DNA of 11,154 nt from Rubrobacter sp. (lineage in GTDB: Bacteria; Actinomycetota; Rubrobacteria; Rubrobacterales; Rubrobacteraceae): positions 1 to 11,154 of the forward strand of contig JADDPM010000071.1 of NCBI GenBank assembly GCA_016781885.1. The letters are read 5' to 3'. Of this stretch, positions 1 to 5,884 are shown piece by piece. The position numbers and the translations under genes are program-made. Within the stretch, counting starts at the first letter, position 1. Each line of letters opens with the position of its first letter. The notes beneath the pieces are model-generated. The model saw only the letters and a program-made list of their open reading frames with translations, was not told the DNA's origin and ran no database searches.

Positions 1-1
1 C

Positions 2-1909
2 TACGAGCCGCCCGAAGATTTCACAGCCCAGGCTAACGTAAATGACCCCTCGATCTACGATAGGGCGAGGGAAGACTTCGAGGGTTTCTGGGCGGAGTGC
101 GCCCGCGATCTGCACTGGTTCAAGGAGTGGGATCAGGTCCTCAAGTGGGACCCGCCGAACGCCGAGTGGTTCGCCGGCGGCAAGACCAACGTCGCTTACA
201 ACTGCCTGGACTACCAGATCGAGCAGGGCAGAGGCGACAAGACCGCCCTTCTGTGGGAGGGTGACGAGCCCGGCACGACGAGAATGTACACCTACCAGGA
301 GCTCGCAACCGAGGTCAGGAAGTTCGCCAACGTCCTCAAGAACCTTGGGGTACAGAAGGGCGACCGGGTGGGGATCTACCTGCCGATGATCCCGGAGGTC
401 GCGATCGCGATGCTCGCCTGCGCGAGGATAGGCGCTCCGCACTCGGTAGTATTCAGCGCGTTCGCGGCCCACGCTGTGCGGGACAGGCTCAACGATGCCG
501 AGGCGAAGGTCCTAGTAACCGGCGACGAGGCGCCGCGCGGGGGCAGGATCAACCCCTTGAAGGAGAACGCGGACAAGGCTCTAGAAGACTCGCCAAGCGT
601 GGAGAGCGTCGTCGTGGTCGAGCGCACCGGCAACGAGGTTCCCATGACCGAAGGGCGTGACCACCGCTGGCAGGACCTCATGAGCGAGGCGAGCGACGAG
701 TGCCCCGCCGAGGAGATGGACGCCGAGGACACGCTCTACATCCTCTACTCCTCCGGCTCGACGGGCAAGCCCAAGGGAATCGTACATACCACGGGCGGTT
801 ACCTCGCCCACGTCAAGGCGACGATGAAGTCGGTCCTCGATGTCAAGGACGACGACATCTACTGGTGTACGGCGGACGTCGGTTGGGTCACCGGCCACTC
901 CTATCTTCTCTACGGGCCGCTCGCAGCGGGCACCACGACCCTCATGTTCGAGGGGGTGCCCTCCTATCCCGAGAACGACCGCTGGTTCGACGTGATAGAG
1001 AGGCATAAGGTCACCATCCTGTACACCGCTCCGACCGCGATAAGGGCCTTTATGAAGGTCGGGACCGGGCCGGTGGAGAAGCACGACCTCTCCAGTTTGA
1101 GGCTGCTCGGCAGCGTAGGCGAGCCGATCAACCCCAGGGCTTGGGTGTGGTACTACGAGAACATAGGCGGCGGACACTGCCCAATCGTGGACACCTGGTG
1201 GCAGACCGAGACCGGCGCGATCATGATCTCCCCCCTGCCCGGCCTCACCGCCGCCAAGCCCGGCAGTGCTACCTTCCCGCTTCCCGGCATAGACGTCGGC
1301 ATCTACGACGAGGAGGGCAACGAGATCGAGGGGGCCGGTCAGGGTAACCTCGTGATAAAGAAGCCGTGGCCCGGCATGCTCCGCACCCTCTATAAGGACC
1401 CCGAGCGCTACCAGGAGACCTACTTCTCCAAGTACGGGCCGGGGATCTACTTTGTCGGTGACGGGGCCAAGCGCGATGAGGACGGCTACTACACTATCAC
1501 CGGGCGGGTAGACGACGTGATGAACGTCTCCGGCCACCGCGTCTCGTCAGCCGAGGTCGAGAGCGCGCTCGTCTCCCACCCCGCCGTCGCCGAGGCGGCG
1601 GTCGTCGGGAAGCACCACGAGGACAAGGGCCAGGCCATCTGGGCTTACGTGATCCTCGAGGGCGACCGGGAGAAGAGCGAGGAGTTGATGCAGGATCTCC
1701 GAAACCATGTGCGCGAGGAGATAGGGCCGACCTCTCGTCCCGACCAGGTCGTGGCGGTCGACGATCTGCCCAAGACGAGGAGTGGTAAGATCATGCGCCG
1801 CATCCTCAAGAAGATAGCCGAGGGCGAGCAAGACGTGGGCGATACCACCACCCTCGCTGACCCGAGCGTCGTGGACGACCTTCAGGAGCAGGCCGCGGCC
1901 CAGACCTAG
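2..1909 (+). CDS. acs: Acetyl-coenzyme A synthetase (5' end cut by window edge)
   Basis: AMP-forming acetate:CoA ligase, which activates acetate through acetyl-adenylate to acetyl-CoA in the cytoplasm. The frame is open from base 2, well before the first internal ATG at 284, and the residues before that ATG (YEPPEDFTAQANV..., DPSIYDRAREDFEGFW, LHWFKEW) are the normal Acs N-terminal domain. The gene therefore starts upstream of the window. 635 residues are visible, against about 650 for the family, so only some 10-25 are missing. Visible motifs are the phosphate-binding loop YSSGSTGKPKG (746-778, visible residues 249-259), DTWWQTETG (397-405), whose second Trp belongs to the acetate-sized acyl pocket, the hinge region YFVGDGAKRDEDGYYTITGR, and PKTRSGKIMRR near the C-terminus. 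The Lys in SGK (codon 1787-1789) is the catalytic lysine that protein acetyltransferases modify in Acs of other bacteria. No acetyltransferase or deacetylase gene is adjacent. A hairpin follows at 1935-1960. Confidence 0.97.
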   Translation, partial: YEPPEDFTAQANVNDPSIYDRAREDFEGFWAECARDLHWFKEWDQVLKWDPPNAEWFAGGKTNVAYNCLDYQIEQGRGDKTALLWEGDEPGTTRMYTYQELATEVRKFANVLKNLGVQKGDRVGIYLPMIPEVAIAMLACARIGAPHSVVFSAFAAHAVRDRLNDAEAKVLVTGDEAPRGGRINPLKENADKALEDSPSVESVVVVERTGNEVPMTEGRDHRWQDLMSEASDECPAEEMDAEDTLYILYSSGSTGKPKGIVHTTGGYLAHVKATMKSVLDVKDDDIYWCTADVGWVTGHSYLLYGPLAAGTTTLMFEGVPSYPENDRWFDVIERHKVTILYTAPTAIRAFMKVGTGPVEKHDLSSLRLLGSVGEPINPRAWVWYYENIGGGHCPIVDTWWQTETGAIMISPLPGLTAAKPGSATFPLPGIDVGIYDEEGNEIEGAGQGNLVIKKPWPGMLRTLYKDPERYQETYFSKYGPGIYFVGDGAKRDEDGYYTITGRVDDVMNVSGHRVSSAEVESALVSHPAVAEAAVVGKHHEDKGQAIWAYVILEGDREKSEELMQDLRNHVREEIGPTSRPDQVVAVDDLPKTRSGKIMRRILKKIAEGEQDVGDTTTLADPSVVDDLQEQAAAQT

Positions 1910-1934
1910 AACCTAGCGACAACGAGCCGAAGGA

Positions 1935-1960
1935 AGGGGGGCGGATATATCCGCCCCCCT
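1935..1960 (+). terminator. Perfect 26-nt palindrome, likely terminator hairpin after acs
   Basis: The sequence is self-complementary over 26 bases: AGGGGGGCGGA, TATA at the centre, TCCGCCCCCCT. It lies 25 bases after the acs stop. No T-run follows (CTCTCTCG), so it is not a classic intrinsic terminator, but a stem this GC-rich is likely to end or protect the acs transcript. Being symmetrical, it could work in both directions. Confidence 0.6.
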
Positions 1961-1969
1961 CTCTCGTGG

Positions 1970-1980
1970 CGTCGTATAAT
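1970..1980 (+). promoter_or_regulatory. Probable -10 element of the Bax-inhibitor-like gene
   Basis: CGTCGTATAAT contains a perfect TATAAT (1975-1980), 36 bases before the ATG at 2016. No TTGACA-like -35 is present, because the GC-rich palindrome occupies that position. The first ten bases recur exactly in the sigma-factor promoter at 5256-5265. The AAGAAAGGG ribosome-binding site of the gene is at 2001-2009, six bases before the start. Confidence 0.55.
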
Positions 1981-2015
1981 TCACTTGTCGCAACACCGGT
2001 AAGAAAGGGCATTCT

Positions 2016-2729
2016 ATGGCGCTGAACACGTCCTACGGCACTCGCGGGAATGCGGCCGCTTACGCGCTGCCCGAGGCGCGAGCCGGGTTCATACGCAAGA
2101 CCTATACGCATCTGGCCTTCGCCGTGCTCGGGTTCCTCGTGTTCGAGTATGCGCTGTTGCAGCTGCCGGGGATCGAGCGCGTCGCGGTGCTCATGACCAG
2201 CGGCTTCAACTGGCTCATCGTGATCGGGCTATTCATCGGGGTGTCCTGGATCGCCGACTACTGGGCGAGGTCTGCCACTTCGCGTGGCCTGCAATACGCC
2301 GGGCTCGCGCTCCACGTCGCTGCCCAGGCGATCATCTTCCTGCCGCTCATGGTCCTCGCCGTCCTCATCAGCGACGATCCGACGCTGGTCCCGGCGGCGG
2401 GGTTAATCACAGGTCTGCTCTTTGCGGGCCTCACGGCCGTGGCCTTCACTACGGGAGCGGACTTCTCGTTCCTGCGCGGGGTGTTGGTCATAGGCTTCTT
2501 CATCGCCCTGGGGTTGATAGTGGCGAGCATAATCTTCGGTTTTCAGCTCGGCGTTATCTTCGCGGTCGCCATGGTCGGGCTGGCGGCGGTGGCTATCCTC
2601 TACTCCACCTCGAACGTCCTCCACTACTACCGCACAGACCAGTATGTCGCCGCAGCCCTCTCGCTGTTCGCCGCCGTCGCTCTGATGTTCTATTACGTGC
2701 TCTGGATCCTTATGTCTCTGCGGAGGTAA
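2016..2729 (+). CDS. Bax inhibitor-1/YccA family seven-helix membrane protein
   Basis: 237-residue integral membrane protein of the BI-1 (TMBIM/UPF0005) family, whose studied members are ion-leak channels. The family signature is seen in FIRKTYTHLA (residues 25-34) and in the C-terminal block from ILYSTSNVLHYYRTDQYV (194-211) to SLFAAVALMFYYVLWIL (216-232). About seven hydrophobic segments run from residue 31 to 231. The start is fixed by AAGAAAGGG at 2001-2009. In bacterial homologues such as YetJ and YbhL, the penultimate helix reads LYDTS and the last SLYLDVLNLF, and the two aspartates form the pH-sensing pair. Here these positions are Ser197 and Ala220, so the pair is absent. Related sequences from other phyla that I recall also lack it, which suggests a separate subfamily rather than damage. 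It appears monocistronic, with its own -10 element at 1975 and a stem-loop after the stop. Confidence 0.9.
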   Translation: MALNTSYGTRGNAAAYALPEARAGFIRKTYTHLAFAVLGFLVFEYALLQLPGIERVAVLMTSGFNWLIVIGLFIGVSWIADYWARSATSRGLQYAGLALHVAAQAIIFLPLMVLAVLISDDPTLVPAAGLITGLLFAGLTAVAFTTGADFSFLRGVLVIGFFIALGLIVASIIFGFQLGVIFAVAMVGLAAVAILYSTSNVLHYYRTDQYVAAALSLFAAVALMFYYVLWILMSLRR

Positions 2730-2740
2730 CATCCACTCTG

Positions 2741-2773
2741 GAGAGCGAGCGGCGCAACCAGCGGCGGGCTCTC
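2741..2773 (+). terminator. Weak stem-loop after the Bax-inhibitor-like gene
   Basis: GAGAGC (2741-2746) pairs with GCTCTC (2768-2773), and CGC/GCG can pair inside the loop. There is no T-tract, so this is only a possible terminator. Confidence 0.3.
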
Positions 2774-2774
2774 T

Positions 2775-2797
2775 CGTATATATGTATGTAGTAAAAT
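2775..2797 (+). promoter_or_regulatory. AT-rich promoter region of the zinc peptidase gene
   Basis: An AT-rich island in GC-rich surroundings holds two candidate -10 boxes, CGTATATAT (from 2775) and TAAAAT (2792-2797). No convincing -35 is seen. The leader that follows carries a near-ideal AAGGAGGA ribosome-binding site (2822-2829) five bases before the GTG at 2834. Confidence 0.45.
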
Positions 2798-2833
2798 ATG
2801 CGTGTCGAACTTGTCATCCTTAAGGAGGAATAA

Positions 2834-3508
2834 GTGGGATTCGGCGGTTATCTCTTAGTAATGATCCTGGGGGTCCTGATCTCCGGGGCGGCGGCACTCT
2901 GGGTGAGGAGCTCTTACAAGAAGTATTCTAAGGAGACGAGCTACAGCGGCCTTACCGGGGCGCAGGTGGCGCGTATGATTCTGGACCGTAACGGCCTCTC
3001 TAACGTCCCTGTGGAACCGGTAGCAGGCCAGCTTACGGACCACTATGACCCGCGGAGCAAGACGGTGCGGCTCTCGGAGGGCAACTTCGCCCACAACTCC
3101 ATCGCCGCTGTCAGCGTGGCGGCCCACGAGTGCGGGCATGCGATCCAGGACGCTACGGGCTACCTGCCGATGAAGGCGCGGGCAGGGCTCTTCCCGATAG
3201 TGGCGTTCAGCAGCCAGCTCTGGATGCCTCTGTTCCTCATGGGTATCTTTGGTCTGGGGACCTTCTTTATCCAGCTCGCCGTCATCGCGTTCATGGGAGT
3301 GTTGCTCTTCCACGTGGTCACGCTGCCGGTGGAGATCAACGCTTCTACGCGCGCCTACGGCCTCTTGACCCGCTACGGCGTCCTCTCGACCCGCGAGGCC
3401 GCCGGCACCCGGCGCGTCCTCACGGCGGCGGCCTTTACGTACATAGCGGCGGCGCTGACCTCGCTGCTAACGCTCTTGTACCTGCTCTTCCTGAGCCAGA
3501 GCGAGTAG
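2834..3508 (+). CDS. Membrane-bound neutral zinc metallopeptidase, YugP-like
   Basis: 224-residue membrane metallopeptidase of the Zn_peptidase_2 (YugP) family, expected to act at the cytoplasmic membrane; its substrates are unknown. The zinc site is visible: HECGH at residues 98-102 (HExxH, with Glu99 as general base) and LPVEINASTRA, where Glu167 fits the third zinc ligand of the family's VEfNAS signature. Hydrophobic segments lie at about 4-24, 119-160 (probably two) and 198-221. The segment between the first helix and the zinc motif (LTGAQVARMILDRNGL, then VEPVAGQLTDHYDP) matches the usual YugP layout, and the length is typical. The GTG start is fixed by AAGGAGGA five bases upstream. It has its own promoter region and a strong terminator at 3534-3563, so it is probably monocistronic. 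Confidence 0.9.
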   Translation: MGFGGYLLVMILGVLISGAAALWVRSSYKKYSKETSYSGLTGAQVARMILDRNGLSNVPVEPVAGQLTDHYDPRSKTVRLSEGNFAHNSIAAVSVAAHECGHAIQDATGYLPMKARAGLFPIVAFSSQLWMPLFLMGIFGLGTFFIQLAVIAFMGVLLFHVVTLPVEINASTRAYGLLTRYGVLSTREAAGTRRVLTAAAFTYIAAALTSLLTLLYLLFLSQSE

Positions 3509-3516
3509 CGAGGATA

Positions 3517-3529
3517 CGAAACGCTTTCG
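3517..3529. repeat. CGAAA-CGC-TTTCG inverted repeat
   Basis: Five-base arms separated by three bases, just after the zinc peptidase stop and before its terminator. The same half-sites occur stacked in the sigma-factor promoter at 5236-5255. It may be a protein-binding site or chance. Confidence 0.25.
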
Positions 3530-3533
3530 GAGG

Positions 3534-3563
3534 AGGCGGGGACTTTCGGGTCTCCGCCTTTTT
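3534..3563 (+). terminator. Intrinsic terminator of the zinc peptidase gene
   Basis: AGGCGGGGAC (3534-3543) pairs over ten bases, with one G-T pair, with GTCTCCGCCT (3550-3559) around the loop TTTCGG, followed by TTTTT. This is a textbook rho-independent terminator 25 bases after the stop codon. Confidence 0.88.
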
Positions 3564-3608
3564 CGTGCCCGTAGCCGAGTTCTTGCGGCATCGAGCAAGC
3601 GCAAGTTG

Positions 3609-3614
3609 TAGAAT
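3609..3614 (+). promoter_or_regulatory. Candidate -10 box (TAGAAT) of the HCGFC protein gene
   Basis: TAGAAT lies nine bases before the GTG at 3624, so transcription would begin at or within a few bases of that codon. TTGCGG at 3584-3589 is a poor -35 candidate with a long 19-base spacer. Confidence 0.4.
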
Positions 3615-3623
3615 AGCCGGGTC

Positions 3624-4244
3624 GTGGAGGAGATAAAGCGCATAAGTAAGCGGCGCCGGAGACTGCGTACTGTAGGCGAGCCTCACCCCTGGGAGCCGCG
3701 TCATATGCGGCTCGCCGCCACCCGCTACGCGGAGTCCGCAGGGGATAGACAGGGGCGGCGCAACATAACGCTCGGGGTCATACAACACCTGTGGCGTTCA
3801 CCGGTACCCTTTGTCGGGTTCTACCCGCCCGAAGGTGTCAAGGTGGCTGAGAACAGGCTCTACACGCCCGCGCCCCCGAAGCTCGTGGACGACGCCGAGT
3901 ACCTCGCCGGGGTCGAGGCCCACAAGAGGGCCTTTGCCCGGGACCTTGAAGGTACGATGCTCCCGGCGGGTAGCCTGCCAGGATACTTCGAGGTCCCGGC
4001 CGACGAGGGGTGGCGCATCGTGGTGGACCTCTCCGAAAAGCGTCTGGAGCTTTCGGACGCCTGGAGCTTCGCTACGGAGGCCGGAATGGCCGGGGACCTG
4101 GCGCCCTTTGTCTGGGCCTATAAACACTGTGGTTTCTGCCTTCTTACCATCTACGATAAAGATATCGAGGCTTTGAGGGACGACCTACTCTTTGTCGCCA
4201 AGCGCCAGGGGGTAGAACTCCGCTGGCGCCGTACCGCCGCCTGA
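3624..4244 (+). CDS. Hypothetical protein with HCGFC motif
   Basis: I do not recognise this 206-residue soluble protein. It has a very basic N-terminus (KRISKRRRRLR, 5-15), a conserved-looking block around VPFVGFYPPEGVKVAENRLY (61-80), and an acidic and aromatic middle. Its C-terminal part contains HCGFC (168-172), a C-x-x-C pair followed by LTIYDKD and an amphipathic helix. The C-x-x-C could bind metal or form a disulfide, but no partner cysteines are visible. The start is uncertain. GTG 3624 lacks a ribosome-binding site and sits ten bases after a -10 box, so it may be leaderless. ATG 3705, with GGGAG at 3691-3695, would give a 179-residue protein. Codon use resembles the neighbours. It follows a strong terminator and precedes the Crp-type regulator on the same strand, with a separate promoter between them. 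Confidence 0.75.
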   Translation: MEEIKRISKRRRRLRTVGEPHPWEPRHMRLAATRYAESAGDRQGRRNITLGVIQHLWRSPVPFVGFYPPEGVKVAENRLYTPAPPKLVDDAEYLAGVEAHKRAFARDLEGTMLPAGSLPGYFEVPADEGWRIVVDLSEKRLELSDAWSFATEAGMAGDLAPFVWAYKHCGFCLLTIYDKDIEALRDDLLFVAKRQGVELRWRRTAA

Positions 4245-4251
4245 AAATACG

Positions 4252-4269
4252 ATCTCACACATATGAGAT
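4252..4269. promoter_or_regulatory. Candidate operator: ATCTCA-N6-TGAGAT inverted repeat
   Basis: Six-base perfect arms (4252-4257 and 4264-4269) around six bases give an 18-base dyad with the geometry of a Crp/Fnr dimer site, though not its classical TGTGA sequence. It covers the expected -35 position of the promoter whose TATAAT is at 4283-4288. That position would allow autorepression or direct activation of the regulator gene downstream. Confidence 0.45.
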
Positions 4270-4282
4270 GTTCCGGGTGGGG

Positions 4283-4311
4283 TATAATCGAGCTAATCGT
4301 TCGGGTATAAC
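4283..4311 (+). promoter_or_regulatory. Tandem -10 boxes upstream of the Crp/Fnr-type regulator
   Basis: TATAAT (4283-4288) and TATAAC (4306-4311) are separated by 17 bases. Either could start transcription of the gene at 4355. The first is a consensus -10 with the 18-base dyad on its -35 position. The second would have the first box at its own -35 position. Confidence 0.55.
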
Positions 4312-4354
4312 ATGAGTTTGAGCTTACGAAAGATTTGCTACTTTAAGGAGAGGG

Positions 4355-5098
4355 GTGAGCAGCACAGAGATGCTTGGCAGGCACGACACCGGTAGCTTCG
4401 CCGCCACCACTGCTCCCAGCGGTTTCGGCCTTGAAGACTTCGAGAGAGCCGGCATCCGGGTGGTAGAGCGGCGGTTCAAGGCCAAGGATACCCTTTTCAC
4501 TCCGGGGGACCCCGACGATCAGCTCTACTTCCTGATCGAAGGCACCATACGCCTCTACAAGATCTACGGCGATTACAAAGAGGCGACGACCGCGCTCCTG
4601 AAGAGCAGTGGGGTCTTCGGGAAGCTGAACCTCGTCGAGGGACGATGGCAAGACGTCTTCGCCGAGGCCGTCACCGACGCACGGGTGGCCAGCGTGCCGA
4701 AGTCTACTCTGACCGAGGTGATAAAGCGGCAGCCGGAGTTCGCCATGAAGCTCTTCTCCTCTTTCTCCGAGCGTCTCAGACAGTCCGACGAGGTCATAGA
4801 GAGCCTCCTGCACCGCGAGGTCTCGACCCGTCTGGCGACGTTGCTCCTCAACCTCGGCGAGCGCTTCGGTGAGGACAATCATGGGGGCACTATCCTGGAC
4901 ATACGTCTGACGCACCAGGAGTTGGCGAACATGATCGCCTCGACCCGCGAGGCCGTCTCCAAGGTCATGAGCGAGCTACAGCGCGACGGTACCATCGAGG
5001 TCCAGAACCGCAAGATAGTTATTGTGGATAGAGAGGCCCTCGCGAACCACGCCTCCGGCCCCTCCGGTCTCTCCGTGGACGGCCAGCTCTCTATCTAG
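4355..5098 (+). CDS. Crp/Fnr family transcriptional regulator, NtcA-like
   Basis: 247-residue cytoplasmic DNA-binding regulator. The layout is a cyclic-nucleotide-type beta-barrel at about 34-120 (FTPGDPDDQLYFLIEGTIRLY, then GVFGKLNLVEG at 86-96), a long dimerisation helix at 122-160, and a winged helix at 183-225 (LTHQELANMIAS, recognition helix STREAVSKVMSELQRDG). The closest resemblance I recall is to cyanobacterial NtcA. It has no cysteine, so it cannot carry an Fnr iron-sulfur cluster. The segment after GVFG lacks the Arg-Ser pair that binds cAMP in Crp. The Arg of NtcA that contacts 2-oxoglutarate appears to be Val in GRWQDVFAEA. The effector is therefore unknown. About 22 extra residues follow the wing. 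GTG 4355 is fixed by AAGGAG at 4345-4350. Tandem -10 boxes and an 18-base dyad upstream suggest autoregulation. Confidence 0.9.
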   Translation: MSSTEMLGRHDTGSFAATTAPSGFGLEDFERAGIRVVERRFKAKDTLFTPGDPDDQLYFLIEGTIRLYKIYGDYKEATTALLKSSGVFGKLNLVEGRWQDVFAEAVTDARVASVPKSTLTEVIKRQPEFAMKLFSSFSERLRQSDEVIESLLHREVSTRLATLLLNLGERFGEDNHGGTILDIRLTHQELANMIASTREAVSKVMSELQRDGTIEVQNRKIVIVDREALANHASGPSGLSVDGQLSI

Positions 5099-5159
5099 GT
5101 CTCGGTGCTTTCTCCTAGGGGAAGCTACTTTCGGACCATCGGAAACGAGCCTGTAGCCT

Positions 5160-5205
5160 GGAGCGTCCCTGAAGAGACGCTCCCGCTCTTCGGGGGCGGG
5201 TTTTT
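5160..5205 (+). terminator. Overlapping hairpins with T-tract after the regulator gene
   Basis: GGAGCGTC (5160-5167) pairs with GACGCTCC (5176-5183). A second stem, CCCGC (5182-5186) with GCGGG (5196-5200), is followed by TTTTT (5201-5205). The two stems share two bases, so they compete slightly. The second has terminator form. About 62 bases separate it from the regulator stop. Confidence 0.75.
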
Positions 5206-5235
5206 CATGGGAGGCGTATATTGTCCTTACAGCTT

Positions 5236-5266
5236 CCGAAACTTTCGGGACGAAACGTCGTATAAC
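5236..5266 (+). promoter_or_regulatory. Sigma-operon promoter: SigW-like -35/-10 with stacked CGAAA half-sites
   Basis: CGAAAC (5237-5242), sixteen bases, then CGTA (5259-5262) matches the TGAAAC-N16-CGTA form of SigW-type ECF promoters at nine of ten positions, which suggests that the sigma factor drives its own operon. TATAAC (5261-5266) overlaps as a possible housekeeping -10. Two inverted repeats lie over the -35 and spacer: CCGAAA-C-TTTCGG (5236-5248) and TTTCG-GGA-CGAAA (5243-5255). They share one half-site, giving three alternating half-sites. The predicted transcription start falls on or next to the ATG at 5273. Confidence 0.5.
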
Positions 5267-5272
5267 TAGCAT

Positions 5273-5884
5273 ATGGGGTATTCGGCACCTGTGGCATTGG
5301 GCGGTTGGCGAGAGCGGGTAAAGCGTCTCTCTTTCCCCCGTGCGCGGCTTACGGACAACGAGTTGGTCGAGCGAACCCGGTCGGGCGACGTGCGCTCCTA
5401 CGAGGAGCTGGTCAAACGCTACGAGCGGTTGGTGGGGCGAGTGATCTACCCTTACGCCGGCCGCGATGCGGCGGTCGAGGACCTAGTACAGGAGACCTTT
5501 TTGAGGGCCTACGACCGTCTCTCGACCTTCAACCCCGAGTACCGCTTCAAGACGTGGCTCCTCACCATCGCCAACAACCTCGGTATAGACACCCTGCGCC
5601 GTCGCCGGGAGATCGTAGAGTTCAACCCCGACCTGCACGCCCCGCTCACGCGCGGCCCCGATGCGGACGCCGATGAGGCGGACCGGGCCAGAAGCGTGAG
5701 GGACGCGGTGATGACGCTGCCCGAGTCCTACAGCGTCCCGCTCGTCCTGCGTTACGCCGAGGGTCTCACTTATGCGGAGATCGCCGAGATCATCGGCATA
5801 ACCGTCCCGGCCCTCAAGAGCCGCCTCTTCCGCGGCAGGAACATGCTCGCGGGGAGGCTCGAAGAAAAGGGCGAGACGGGATGA
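5273..5884 (+). CDS. ECF-family RNA polymerase sigma factor
   Basis: 203-residue extracytoplasmic-function sigma factor. Region 2 spans about 30-110: LTDNELVERTRSGDVRSYEEL, the core-binding segment VEDLVQETFLRAYDRL (68-83), then FKTWLLTIANNLGIDTLRRR (92-111), which recognises the -10 element. A short acidic linker (GPDADADEADRA) leads to region 4 at about 142-195: LPESYSVPLVLRYAEGLTYAEIAEIIG, then the -35-reading helix ITVPALKSRLFRGRNML. No extra C-terminal domain is present. About 25 residues precede region 2. ATG 5273 has no ribosome-binding site but sits six bases after TATAAC, so the message may be leaderless; the in-frame GTG 5291 is the alternative. The stop overlaps the start of the anti-sigma gene (ATGA, 5881-5884), which implies translational coupling. 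The promoter resembles an ECF-type site, so positive autoregulation is likely. Confidence 0.93.
   Translation: MGYSAPVALGGWRERVKRLSFPRARLTDNELVERTRSGDVRSYEELVKRYERLVGRVIYPYAGRDAAVEDLVQETFLRAYDRLSTFNPEYRFKTWLLTIANNLGIDTLRRRREIVEFNPDLHAPLTRGPDADADEADRARSVRDAVMTLPESYSVPLVLRYAEGLTYAEIAEIIGITVPALKSRLFRGRNMLAGRLEEKGETG

Noticed and set aside
581..1537. Long minus-strand open frame (318 codons) opposite acs
   Set aside because: It is the mirror of a strongly conserved acetyl-CoA synthetase frame. In high-GC DNA such antisense frames are common, and its product shows no family motif.
5160..5205. Riboswitch or attenuator leading into the sigma operon
   Set aside because: The hairpins end in a T-tract 68 bases before the sigma start, but the likely promoter of the sigma gene lies downstream of them, so they belong to the 3' end of the regulator gene.
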